DNA from: Candidatus Aenigmatarchaeota archaeon
GTDB lineage: Archaea; Aenigmatarchaeota; Aenigmatarchaeia; JACPZZ01
NCBI GenBank assembly: GCA_016202795.1
Contig: JACQNY010000102.1
Location: 1 to 7,851, forward strand
Length of the DNA: 7,851 nt
Direction: 5' to 3'
The translations under genes were made by a program, and so were the position numbers. Shown in pieces: positions 1 to 6,431 of this stretch (positions within the stretch are counted from its first letter, which is position 1; each line of letters opens with the position of its first letter). The notes beneath the pieces are model-generated. The model saw only the letters and a list, made by a program, of their open reading frames with translations, was not told the origin of the DNA and made no database searches.

Positions 1-810
1 GCGATGGAATACATCAATGGCCATTTTTCCTCGAGGATGCAGTACAGGGACCCGTTCACAGGCAAGTTTACCATAGAAAAAAATAAAAATGAAAAAAAAT
101 TGACGATGAAGGAGTACATTAAGGAAAACAAAATATGCGTAACCTTTGAAACGCCCCAGATAGAGGCGAAACAGGAAGGCTTGCTGCGCATAGTGCGTTC
201 CGAACACATATACCACCTTGTTAAAAAAATACGAGAATTTAACGGCGATCCTAATTATCTGGCGGATTACGTTTTCGTTTCGCTGGATTTCGAGCATATG
301 CTGACGCACAATCTAAACATAGATCTTGAGATCAAGGAATTACCGCCGGACGGCGGCGAATTATGCAAAGTCATTCATGTGGGGCAGCCAAAACCGATAC
401 ATCCTGCGCACGCACCCATATATGTAGGCTCGGAGGCGCAGGAGCTGATTTACCGTTACCTTTTCGAATTGAGGAAAAAAGGATTCAAGGACGGCTGGAT
501 TATTTTTGAAAGAGGCGGCGGACAGAGCCCTTTAGAATGGATGCGTTCCAGCGTTTATTCAATGAGGCTAATTGTTGAATATTTAGAAAAGGAAATGGAT
601 CCTGACAAACTGCCGCCGGAATTTTACGGCGTGTCGCCGGAATCCGAATTCTCCGAGCAAAGGCAATTAGCGGTTATACAGCACCATTTCTTTGCGCCTT
701 TGGCCGGTACGCTGGCGATTCCTGAAGAAGAGCACACATTCCTCGGCCGCGTCGCAACAGAGCGGCCTGGTTTGGCGCCTGAAAAATGGAAGAAGGAAGA
801 GCTCAGGTAG
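1..810 (+). CDS. Xylose-isomerase/endonuclease-IV-like TIM-barrel protein, 5' truncated by window edge
   Basis: The frame is open from base 1 and ends with TAG at 808-810. The first ATG is at base 4, but the gene probably starts upstream. Numbering from that ATG, motifs follow the order of metal ligands in endonuclease IV-like barrels: FET with E49 (like E145 of E. coli Nfo), SLDFEHML with D95 and H98 (like D179/H182), KVIHVG with H125 (like H216), HPAH with H133/H136 (like the DxH pair) and IIFERGGG with E169 (like E261). The first barrel strands and their histidine ligands are therefore largely missing, although H7 might be one. About 100 residues follow the last ligand, far more than in Nfo, and include an EEEHTFLG segment. 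It could be a DNA-repair AP endonuclease relative or a sugar isomerase; the sequence does not decide. The superfamily call is moderately secure, the function is not. Confidence 0.6.
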   Translation, partial: AMEYINGHFSSRMQYRDPFTGKFTIEKNKNEKKLTMKEYIKENKICVTFETPQIEAKQEGLLRIVRSEHIYHLVKKIREFNGDPNYLADYVFVSLDFEHMLTHNLNIDLEIKELPPDGGELCKVIHVGQPKPIHPAHAPIYVGSEAQELIYRYLFELRKKGFKDGWIIFERGGGQSPLEWMRSSVYSMRLIVEYLEKEMDPDKLPPEFYGVSPESEFSEQRQLAVIQHHFFAPLAGTLAIPEEEHTFLGRVATERPGLAPEKWKKEELR

Positions 811-813
811 AAG

Positions 814-823
814 TTTATATTTA
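814..823 (+). promoter_or_regulatory. TATA box for a leaderless nucleotidyltransferase-HEPN operon transcript
   Basis: TTTATATTTA lies just after the stop codon of the TIM-barrel gene. Its centre is about 25-26 bp upstream of the ATG at 844, the usual archaeal TATA-to-start-site distance, so transcription probably begins at or near the start codon. No Shine-Dalgarno sequence is visible before 844, which fits a leaderless mRNA. It suggests the operon has its own promoter in the 33-bp gap. Confidence 0.6.
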
Positions 824-843
824 CCCGCCTACAAGCCTTTCTC

Positions 844-1641
844 ATGGAAGCTGAGAAAAGTTCCGCGGAAAAAAAAGAATACGAGCCGAAAGCGCGCGTC
901 TCGAAGGCCATGAAGTTCGCGAAGATAGTGCGCGACCAGTTTCCGGATTTTGTAAAGGGCGTACTGCTTTTCGGGTCGGCTGCGAAAGGCGCCAAAAAGG
1001 CGGGCGACGTGGATGTGCTTGTTATCCTTGACGATACAGACCCGAAAATATTTCCGGAACAAATAGACAAAGTTGACGAGAACGTGAGACTGATCGCGGA
1101 CCGCATAGGCGATTTACATCCGCAAGTCCATACTATAACGGATTTCTGGGACTGGATACGGCACGGCGATCCGATACTTTTTAACTTTTTGCGTTACGGT
1201 TATCCGATTTATGACGCTGGTTTTCTTAAACCGACTCAAAGGCTGTTGGAAGCTGGGCGCATAACGCCATCACAGGAAGCGATAAGATTATACTCGAAGA
1301 TAGCGCCCAAAAACATAGAGAAGGCGGAAAATTACATACGCGCCTCGATTATCAGGTATTATGACGCGATGACAGCATCGGCGCAGGCTGTTGCGATGTT
1401 AGCTTATAAGCATCAGCCTGAACCTAGGGAGATTCCTTCGGTTCTGGAAAGGATGGTTAAGGAAGGAAAACTAGACCAGAAATACGTAGATTATTATGTT
1501 CACGCGTTCCAGTTGTGGAAAAAAATCGACCACAAGGAAATAAAAAACGTGCCCGGCGACATCCTTGAAAAGCAGCGCCGCGAGGCCGGAGAGTTCGTTG
1601 ACGCAATGAACAAATTCCTGAAAGGCTACACAGAGGAATAA
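844..1641 (+). CDS. Nucleotidyltransferase-HEPN fusion protein (MNT-like), first of a tandem pair
   Basis: This 265-aa protein has an N-terminal polymerase-beta-like nucleotidyltransferase domain. The signature is LLFGSAAKG (G44, S45) followed by the acidic pair D55-V-D57 on the next strand. The usual third carboxylate is not obvious: the expected strand reads QVHTITDFWD, with D100 and D103 the only nearby acids. Residues 105-150 form a family-typical linker (DPILFNFLRYG, PIYDAGF, GRI). Residues about 160-258 are a helical HEPN-like domain that aligns with the one in the next gene. The HEPN histidine is kept (H230), but the arginine position is tryptophan (W225), so RNase activity is doubtful. 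The pair resembles MNT/HEPN modules, where the transferase can modify the HEPN partner, but here both are fused. It is translationally coupled to the next gene (1-nt gap). Its substrate is unknown. Confidence 0.82.
   Translation: MEAEKSSAEKKEYEPKARVSKAMKFAKIVRDQFPDFVKGVLLFGSAAKGAKKAGDVDVLVILDDTDPKIFPEQIDKVDENVRLIADRIGDLHPQVHTITDFWDWIRHGDPILFNFLRYGYPIYDAGFLKPTQRLLEAGRITPSQEAIRLYSKIAPKNIEKAENYIRASIIRYYDAMTASAQAVAMLAYKHQPEPREIPSVLERMVKEGKLDQKYVDYYVHAFQLWKKIDHKEIKNVPGDILEKQRREAGEFVDAMNKFLKGYTEE
1633..1636 (+). promoter_or_regulatory. Shine-Dalgarno site for the second nucleotidyltransferase-HEPN gene
   Basis: GAGG ends 6 nt before the ATG at 1643 and lies inside the last codons of the upstream gene. 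The upstream stop codon (1639-1641) falls between this site and the start, so translation of the two genes is probably coupled. Confidence 0.55.
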
Positions 1642-1642
1642 T

Positions 1643-2773
1643 ATGAAGATAAAAACCATTCCGAAAAGGAAATCGATAAAGGACATAGCACGCAAACGAC
1701 GAGCGGATATGGTTAAAGCGCTGACGCAAAAAATACTCGACAAATTCGGCAAATACGTCAAGTGCATCATTTTGGTCGGTTCAGTTGCGAGAGACGAGTT
1801 CCGCAGCAATTCGGACATAGACATGTTTTTAGTGATCGACGACACCAAGGTAAATTTCACACCCGAGGAAAAAAGGAGAATCGACATCGAGATAGACATA
1901 ATGGCCCAGGAGATAAACAAGGATATTATTGTGCAGCCCGCTTACACGCTGACAGAGTTCTGGGACATGGTGCGCACGTCGCACCCGTTAATTTACAATT
2001 TTATACGCGACGGCATACCTGTTTTTGACACGGGTTTTTTCATGCCCATTAAACGACTGTTAGAATTGGGCCGCATACCAGCGACGAAAGAAGCCGCAGA
2101 TGCTTTATTGGATAAGGCGCCGAAGCGGTTGCGACGAATCAACGAAGTAAAATTGTACATGGTCGCCGAAGACTGTTATTACGCAATGATAGACATGACC
2201 CAGGCGGTCTTAATGTCGCTCGGATTTTCACCGCCTTCGCCCGGGCGTGCGGCGGAGGAATTTCGCAAACATCTCGTTGACACAAAAATCATTGAAGGCA
2301 AATACGCGGACTGGCTGGATGAAATAAACCAATTCCGCAAGGAAGTGGAACATAAAAAAATAAACGATATTAAAGGCCAGGATCTTGACGAATGGGTCAA
2401 AAAAGCCGACGAATTCGTGAACAGGATGCTGCAAGTCGCTGATGCATTGGAATTAAAGAAAAAAGAGCGGATAGTCGAAAAAAGCTACGATGTCATGACA
2501 AAGGCTATTGTTGCTGCGTTAAAATCGGTAAAAAAACTTCCCAATGAGCAATCAGAAATTCCCGGGGCATTCAAAAAATACCTGATCGACGAAGGGCTGG
2601 TTGAAAAGCATTACGGGGATATTTTCGAACATCTCGAAGAAATGAGGAAAAAAGTACGCGAAGGAAAAATAACGGAAATACCGGACAAGGAAATATATTC
2701 CAACCGCGAGTATGTGAGGAAATTCATACACCACATAGGCAAGATCGTCAAAGACGAGGAACAGGAACAATAG
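1643..2773 (+). CDS. Nucleotidyltransferase with two tandem HEPN-like domains
   Basis: This 376-aa protein is a paralogue of the preceding gene. The nucleotidyltransferase core is IILVGSVAR (G46, S47) with D58-I-D60. The third carboxylate is again unclear (strand VQPAYTLTEFWD, with E105 and D108). The shared linker motifs are HPLIYNFIRDG, PVFDTGFF and GRIPATKEA. The first HEPN-like domain (about residues 168-265) has FRKEVEH, giving R232 and H237 in a proper Rx4H motif. A second, homologous helical repeat (about 275-368) follows, with MRKKVRE at the same position: R335 is kept but E340 replaces the histidine. The extra repeat is what makes this protein about 110 residues longer than its neighbour. 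The stop is 8 bp from the convergent HAD gene, leaving no separate terminator. Domain calls rest on motif reading and self-alignment of the three HEPN-like segments. The target is unknown. Confidence 0.82.
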   Translation: MKIKTIPKRKSIKDIARKRRADMVKALTQKILDKFGKYVKCIILVGSVARDEFRSNSDIDMFLVIDDTKVNFTPEEKRRIDIEIDIMAQEINKDIIVQPAYTLTEFWDMVRTSHPLIYNFIRDGIPVFDTGFFMPIKRLLELGRIPATKEAADALLDKAPKRLRRINEVKLYMVAEDCYYAMIDMTQAVLMSLGFSPPSPGRAAEEFRKHLVDTKIIEGKYADWLDEINQFRKEVEHKKINDIKGQDLDEWVKKADEFVNRMLQVADALELKKKERIVEKSYDVMTKAIVAALKSVKKLPNEQSEIPGAFKKYLIDEGLVEKHYGDIFEHLEEMRKKVREGKITEIPDKEIYSNREYVRKFIHHIGKIVKDEEQEQ

Positions 2774-2781
2774 GGACTGTT

Positions 2782-3483
2782 TTAGGGAATGTACTTACCT
2801 ACCATACCTTTTACGTCATCGCCTTCCACGCAAATTAACCAACCCTTTTTTCTTGCTTCAGTTTCCAGCGCCGTGTTGGGATTTATCGCAACGGGATAAC
2901 CTACTACACCCAGAAACGCAAGATCGGCTTCTGTGTCGGCAAATCCGACAGAAGATTTCGCGTCTATACCATTTCTATTGAAATAATCTTCTACCAATGT
3001 CTTTTTGACATCATCTTTCGAACAATCTTGTTCTAGGCCGCCGGTGAACAACCCATGCTCAGTTTTTAGAATTGTGGCAAATGTTGCATCGTTTCCAATA
3101 TTTTCGGCGAAAGGTTTAATTATCTCCAAAGGCGATGCACTTAAAATCATAATCTTGTAGTTCCTGGACTTTAACATCCCAATAAGTCCGTCGGTGAAAT
3201 TGAATTTGTCCGTTTTGTGTGTTTTTATGTAGAGTTCCCCCGCTTTCATTACATCGTCTTGTTTAGCACCTTTGACACCTCTAGCAAAATGTAAAACAGC
3301 CTCTTCTGAGGCTATTTTGTAAGAGCAAATCCCGCTTTTGTAACGATAAAGCAAGTTTTCCATAGAATCCAATTCGACTTTTGAGAACATTCCAGACCTA
3401 GACAAAAAACGAGCGAATTTGACTATGTAGTAACCTTTTGTCAATGTGCCGTCCACGTCAAATACAGCCATTCTGGGGGTCAT
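2782..3483 (-). CDS. HAD-superfamily (HAD-IB, SerB-like) phosphatase
   Basis: This 233-aa protein has all four HAD motifs. Motif I is FDVDGTLT (nucleophile D9, acid/base D11). Motif II is ILSAS (S115). Motif III is a lysine in the SKDDVKK stretch (about K156-K161). Motif IV is FADTEADL (D183, D187), followed by PVAINPN as in SerB-type enzymes. Between motifs I and II are about 95 mostly helical residues, matching the C1 cap of subclass IB. Family members dephosphorylate phosphoserine or other small phosphomonoesters in the cytoplasm; the substrate cannot be read here. The ATG at 3483 is chosen because a TATA element (3506-3513) lies about 26 bp upstream, implying a leaderless mRNA. An internal ATG (M5) also exists. 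The gene is divergent from trm1 and convergent with the HEPN operon. Confidence 0.85.
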   Translation of the reverse strand: MTPRMAVFDVDGTLTKGYYIVKFARFLSRSGMFSKVELDSMENLLYRYKSGICSYKIASEEAVLHFARGVKGAKQDDVMKAGELYIKTHKTDKFNFTDGLIGMLKSRNYKIMILSASPLEIIKPFAENIGNDATFATILKTEHGLFTGGLEQDCSKDDVKKTLVEDYFNRNGIDAKSSVGFADTEADLAFLGVVGYPVAINPNTALETEARKKGWLICVEGDDVKGMVGKYIP

Positions 3484-3493
3484 ATTAATATTT
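3484..3493 (+). promoter_or_regulatory. TATA-like box of trm1
   Basis: ATTAATATTT is centred about 30 bp upstream of the trm1 ATG at 3519, which would give a leader of only a few nucleotides. It directly abuts the start codon of the divergent HAD gene. Confidence 0.45.
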
Positions 3494-3505
3494 CATAGAC
3501 CTTTT

Positions 3506-3513
3506 CTTTAAAG
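3506..3513 (-). promoter_or_regulatory. TATA box of the HAD phosphatase gene
   Basis: CTTTAAAG, a self-complementary TATA-like element, is centred about 26 bp upstream of the HAD start codon at 3483, consistent with a leaderless transcript. It lies just 5 bp before the trm1 start codon on the other strand. Confidence 0.5.
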
Positions 3514-3518
3514 ATCTT

Positions 3519-4625
3519 ATGAAAACCGTTAAAGAAGGGCTTGTTTCTCTGCGCATACCGGACAGCAAAAAAGAGGTTTTTTACAACCCTGAGATGGAAT
3601 TGTCAAGAGACATATCAGTCGCGTTTTTGCAAGCGTTAGGCATTAAAAATGCGGTTGTTTGCGATTTGCTGTCCGCGGCGGGCGCGCGGGCTATCAGATA
3701 TGCCAAAGAAACAGGCGCGGCAAAGGTTTACGCAAACGACGTCAGCGAGAATGCGGTAAATTACATAAAAGAAAATTCCAAAGCTAACGGCGCGGACAAT
3801 AAAATCGTAACATCTTGCAGCGGCGCTAATGCGTTTTTGGCTTCTTATAAAAAATATTTTGATTTCATTGACATAGACCCTTTCGGATCCCCGGTTTATT
3901 TTTTAGATGAACTCGCAAAAGCGGCAAAACCTAATTCTTATTTAGCCGTTACAGCTACGGATTGCGGGGCGTTGGCTGGTGTTTTCCCAAAAACGTGCGC
4001 AGAAAGGTACGGAATTAAACTTGAGCGGACGGAATGTTTCAAGGAAGTCGGCGTGCGTAACTTAATCGGCGTGTTAACGGCGAGCCTGGGAAAACAAAAA
4101 CTGTTCGTCTCCCCGTTGTTGTCGCATGTTACGAAGCATTATTTCAGGATTTTCCTGAAAATCAGCGATAAGGGTGAAAAATTACTTGGCAATTTCTACC
4201 ATTGTAGTAATTGCGGTTACTGCACATTTGACAGGGTTGCGAAGTGCGAAGTGTGCAAATCACCCACTTCGAAACTCGGGCCCATATGGTCTGGTAATTT
4301 GTACGATAAAGACGTTTGTTTTAAAATCCTTGACGCGCTTAAGTTACCACAGTTCAAAAAATCCGGTCGCGCAAGAAAAATAATCCTATCTTTAATTGGT
4401 GAAATGGAACAGCCGTTCTATTACGACATTCACAAAATTGCTGGGCGGCTTTCAAATAACACGCCGGGTATAGAATTTGTTATGGACGAACTAAAAAAGT
4501 CCGGTTTTATTTCTTCAAGAACGCAATTCTCGGACACGTCGATAAAGACAGACGCAAAAATAGGCGATATTATCAGCATTATCGGGATTTCAGATAAATT
4601 GCAGCGCTCGAAACGGACAGTATAA
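3519..4625 (+). CDS. trm1: tRNA (guanine(26)-N(2))-dimethyltransferase Trm1
   Basis: This 368-aa, full-length Trm1 uses S-adenosylmethionine to methylate the exocyclic N2 of G26 in tRNA, at the D-arm/anticodon-arm junction. The N-terminal half is a Rossmann methyltransferase: DLLSAAGARAIRYAKE (49-64) is the SAM-binding loop region, D74 in YANDVSENA follows the second strand, and the catalytic/substrate loop is DIDPFGSP (118-125). ATDCGALAG (146-154) and KEVGVRNL (175-182) are further Trm1 signatures. A zinc-ribbon-like segment has Cys229/Cys232 and Cys243/Cys246, with an extra Cys235. GPIWSG (254-259) and the C-terminal HKIAGR region are also typical. The promoter is shared head-to-head with the HAD gene. 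The last 47 bp overlap the 3' end of the opposite-strand pilin-like gene. Confidence 0.93.
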   Translation: MKTVKEGLVSLRIPDSKKEVFYNPEMELSRDISVAFLQALGIKNAVVCDLLSAAGARAIRYAKETGAAKVYANDVSENAVNYIKENSKANGADNKIVTSCSGANAFLASYKKYFDFIDIDPFGSPVYFLDELAKAAKPNSYLAVTATDCGALAGVFPKTCAERYGIKLERTECFKEVGVRNLIGVLTASLGKQKLFVSPLLSHVTKHYFRIFLKISDKGEKLLGNFYHCSNCGYCTFDRVAKCEVCKSPTSKLGPIWSGNLYDKDVCFKILDALKLPQFKKSGRARKIILSLIGEMEQPFYYDIHKIAGRLSNNTPGIEFVMDELKKSGFISSRTQFSDTSIKTDAKIGDIISIIGISDKLQRSKRTV

Positions 4626-5136
4626 TTAAAAACCACACCATGCTTATGTCCGGAACATTCGACGTGCTAACCGAAGATCTTATTCCGAATGACATGTTGT
4701 CTTTATTGTCATTGACGTTAACGGTCGTTATGTTGAAATTTATTTCATTGCTGCGTGCTATCAGGCCTTTGACAGTAACTTCGGCGAAGGCTGTTCCTAA
4801 AGCCGGGACAAAAACAGTCGGCGTTGTCGCGACGAGCGAAAGCTCAGGCGTGAAATTCGGATAATATGCTATTGTGTATGTTTTGCCAACGCCGGCGGTG
4901 TTGACAACTTTCGCCTGCACAACTGTGTTTGCGTCCAAAGGAACGATAATCCTTGAAGTCTTATCAGAGTCTATTATGCAATTGCTTGCGCAAAAATCCT
5001 CCACCTGCGGGTAAAGGCTGCCATTAAAAACTCTTTCAAGCGTACCGCTGAACCACGCATAAGCTATGCCGATCAGGGCTATCGAACCCAACAGAAGAAT
5101 TACGGACGCGACAACGCTTGCGACACCTTTTTTCAT
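4579..5136 (-). CDS. Type IV pilin-like secreted/membrane protein with a C-terminal membrane anchor
   Basis: This 185-aa protein begins MKKGVASVVASVILLLGS, a class III (prepilin-type) signal: a short basic head, a probable cleavage point after G4, and a hydrophobic helix to about residue 29 (ending IAYAWFSGT). Archaeal pilins and adhesin subunits start this way, and PibD/EppA-type peptidases cut them. The region 35-160 is polar and strand-rich, with two close cysteines (C49, C53) that could form a disulfide and several N-x-S/T sequons. A second hydrophobic segment (about 166-182, MVWFLIILSVSSAAIYL) ends the protein, which is unusual for a pilin subunit and suggests anchoring at both ends. The reading frame extends into the antisense of trm1 by 47 bp. 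AGGT a few bases before the ATG is a weak ribosome-binding site. The exact partner structure is not identified. Confidence 0.68.
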   Translation of the reverse strand: MKKGVASVVASVILLLGSIALIGIAYAWFSGTLERVFNGSLYPQVEDFCASNCIIDSDKTSRIIVPLDANTVVQAKVVNTAGVGKTYTIAYYPNFTPELSLVATTPTVFVPALGTAFAEVTVKGLIARSNEINFNITTVNVNDNKDNMSFGIRSSVSTSNVPDISMVWFLIILSVSSAAIYLKSR

Positions 5137-5198
5137 TTAGACCTAGAAAGAATAAGAAGACCAACAATAAAAAATAACGTCAACTTCAGATTAGCGGT

Positions 5199-5399
5199 TT
5201 ACCGTGAACCGAGACGCTTGCTCTTGACAAATTTCCAGATTCTTTTGGTCATTTCACTCGGGCCTATAGGCTTGGAGCCGAAAACCTGCTCCATAGTCTC
5301 CTTTCTTCCGGCAAAGCTTATAGAATATCCGCCGAAAGCCTTTTTACTGCCCGACTTTTTAGCGGCTTTTTTTGCGCCCTTCTTGAATATTCCGAACAT
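5199..5399 (-). CDS. Small basic protein, possible half-SWIB domain
   Basis: This 66-aa, very basic protein has a Lys/Ala/Gly-rich head (residues 6-22, KKGAKKAAKKSGSKK) like the tails of chromatin-associated proteins. It is followed by a folded-looking segment with GRKETMEQVFG (31-41), KPIGPSEMTKRIWKFVKS (43-60) and a basic end. The pattern hhG-x-hPhx+sEhTK+hWxahK resembles the first half of SWIB/MDM2 domains, but the second half that completes the fold is absent. This could be a naturally short archaeal variant or a different small DNA- or RNA-binding protein. The start at 5399 is supported by a strong ribosome-binding site (GGAGG, 6-nt spacing) and a TATA-like element. It lies 72 bp downstream of tfb on the same strand. 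That it is a real gene is well supported; the SWIB link is tentative. Confidence 0.62.
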   Translation of the reverse strand: MFGIFKKGAKKAAKKSGSKKAFGGYSISFAGRKETMEQVFGSKPIGPSEMTKRIWKFVKSKRLGSR

Positions 5400-5405
5400 A
5401 CGTTT

Positions 5406-5410
5406 CCTCC
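5406..5410 (-). promoter_or_regulatory. Strong Shine-Dalgarno site of the small basic protein gene
   Basis: On the minus strand this reads GGAGG, 6 nt before the ATG at 5399. It is the strongest ribosome-binding site in the window and is good evidence that the 66-aa frame is translated. Confidence 0.7.
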
Positions 5411-5439
5411 GATACTAAATATTATTTGTAAAATCCGCC

Positions 5440-5447
5440 TTTTAAAG
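5440..5447 (-). promoter_or_regulatory. TATA-like box of the small basic protein gene
   Basis: On the minus strand this reads CTTTAAAA. It would place the transcription start near 5417, leaving a leader of about 18 nt that contains the GGAGG site. It suggests independent transcription rather than only read-through from tfb. Confidence 0.45.
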
Positions 5448-5471
5448 ATTATTCGAATTAAAACGGCTGAT

Positions 5472-6419
5472 TTATTGCGCGCTCATTGTTTCGATGTTCT
5501 TTTCTACTTCCTCTTCGATTCCGAGCTTGTTGACCATTTCTTTGTACCTGTTGCGGATTGTGACCTCTGTGACGCCAACGACATCCGCCACTTCGCGCTG
5601 CGTTCGGCGTTCACCGCATAAAACCGCTGCTATGTACAAAGCCGCTGCAGCAACGCCTGTAGGACCCTTACCTGAAGTTACGTCGAATTTACTGGCTTTT
5701 TCAAGAACGTCAACCGCTTTTGCCTGAACTTTGTCGTTTAAGTTTAACATCGACGCAAAACGAGGAATGTAGTCCTGCGGTTTTGCCGGCAATATCCTGA
5801 TTCCGATCTCGCGCGAGACGTAACGGTATGTTTTGCCTATCTCGCGCTTTTCGACGCCCGACGCTTCAGCTATCTCGTCCAGTGTTCGGGGTGTGTTATA
5901 TTCGCGGCACATGGCATACATCAAAGCCGCGATGACCGATTCCATCGAACGTCCTCTGACGAGACCTTTGTCGACGGCCTGTTCATACAATTGAGCCACT
6001 TGCTCGTGGACGCTTTTCGACAAACCGAGATAAGAAACCAGCCTTTGCAACTCTGATAAAGCGTAGGAAAGATTGCGGTCCTTGCTTTCGATAAGCCTTT
6101 TGTGCCATTTCTGCAGCCTGTAATATTGGGCGCGCTTTTTAGTGGAAACTTTGAACAGTTCACCAGGGCCTTTGCCTATTTCCGTGGTCATGCCCTTGTC
6201 GTGTTTCGTGTGCGTTAACGGCGCACCCGTACGCGCGCGTTTCGATCTCTGTTCCTCGTCGAAAGCGCGCCATTCTTGAGTCATGTCTATCATTGATTCT
6301 TTGATGACCAAACCACACTTTTGACAAACAAGTTCAGCACGGCTGGCGTCCTCTTGCAAACGCTTAGAACCGCATTCCGGGCAGACAAAATCCTTCTTCT
6401 TTTCCTCTTTCTTGACCAT
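5472..6419 (-). CDS. tfb: Transcription initiation factor B (TFIIB homologue)
   Basis: TFB recruits RNA polymerase to the TBP-TATA complex and reads the BRE. From the start at 6419 (315 aa): an N-terminal zinc ribbon CPEC-x15-CQKC (C13, C16, C32, C35), a B-finger/reader region with EWRAFDEEQRSKRARTG, HDKG and TEIGKG (about 49-85), then two cyclin folds (about 105-195 and 205-300). The second contains GKGPTGVAAAALYIA and the helix-turn-helix QREVADVVGVTEVTIRNRY (about 274-292), which contacts the BRE. Length and motifs are full-size and intact. An in-frame ATG at 6425 lies only 1 nt after the GGAG site, whereas 6419 has 7-nt spacing, so 6419 is preferred. It follows a 111-aa gene whose stop codon is 12 bp upstream, probably in one operon. 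Confidence 0.96.
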   Translation of the reverse strand: MVKKEEKKKDFVCPECGSKRLQEDASRAELVCQKCGLVIKESMIDMTQEWRAFDEEQRSKRARTGAPLTHTKHDKGMTTEIGKGPGELFKVSTKKRAQYYRLQKWHKRLIESKDRNLSYALSELQRLVSYLGLSKSVHEQVAQLYEQAVDKGLVRGRSMESVIAALMYAMCREYNTPRTLDEIAEASGVEKREIGKTYRYVSREIGIRILPAKPQDYIPRFASMLNLNDKVQAKAVDVLEKASKFDVTSGKGPTGVAAAALYIAAVLCGERRTQREVADVVGVTEVTIRNRYKEMVNKLGIEEEVEKNIETMSAQ

Positions 6420-6426
6420 GATCATT

Positions 6427-6430
6427 CTCC
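6427..6430 (-). promoter_or_regulatory. Shine-Dalgarno site that decides the tfb start
   Basis: On the minus strand this reads GGAG within AAAGGAG, just downstream of the stop codon of the 111-aa gene (6432-6434). Two in-frame ATGs follow, at 6425 (1-nt gap) and 6419 (7-nt gap). Normal spacing points to 6419. Confidence 0.65.
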
Positions 6431-6431
6431 T

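Noticed and set aside
76..100. Runs of seven and eight A in the TIM-barrel gene, possible frameshift site.
   Set aside because: The frame stays open through them, the encoded Lys/Asn/Glu linker is plausible, and no alternative frame continues the protein.
861..870. Perfect palindrome TTCCGCGGAA just inside the first nucleotidyltransferase-HEPN gene.
   Set aside because: A 10-bp palindrome inside coding sequence is common enough by chance, and nothing else ties it to control of the leaderless promoter.
624..2770. Several minus-strand open frames of 70-160 codons opposite the nucleotidyltransferase-HEPN genes.
   Set aside because: They lie antisense to well-supported coding sequence, have no recognisable domains or ribosome-binding sites, and are of low-complexity composition typical of shadow frames.
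844..2773. Calling the nucleotidyltransferase-HEPN pair a classical MNT/HEPN toxin-antitoxin system.
   Set aside because: Classical systems use two small separate proteins. Here both genes encode fused, larger proteins with degenerate HEPN motifs, so a toxin-antitoxin label is not supported by sequence alone.
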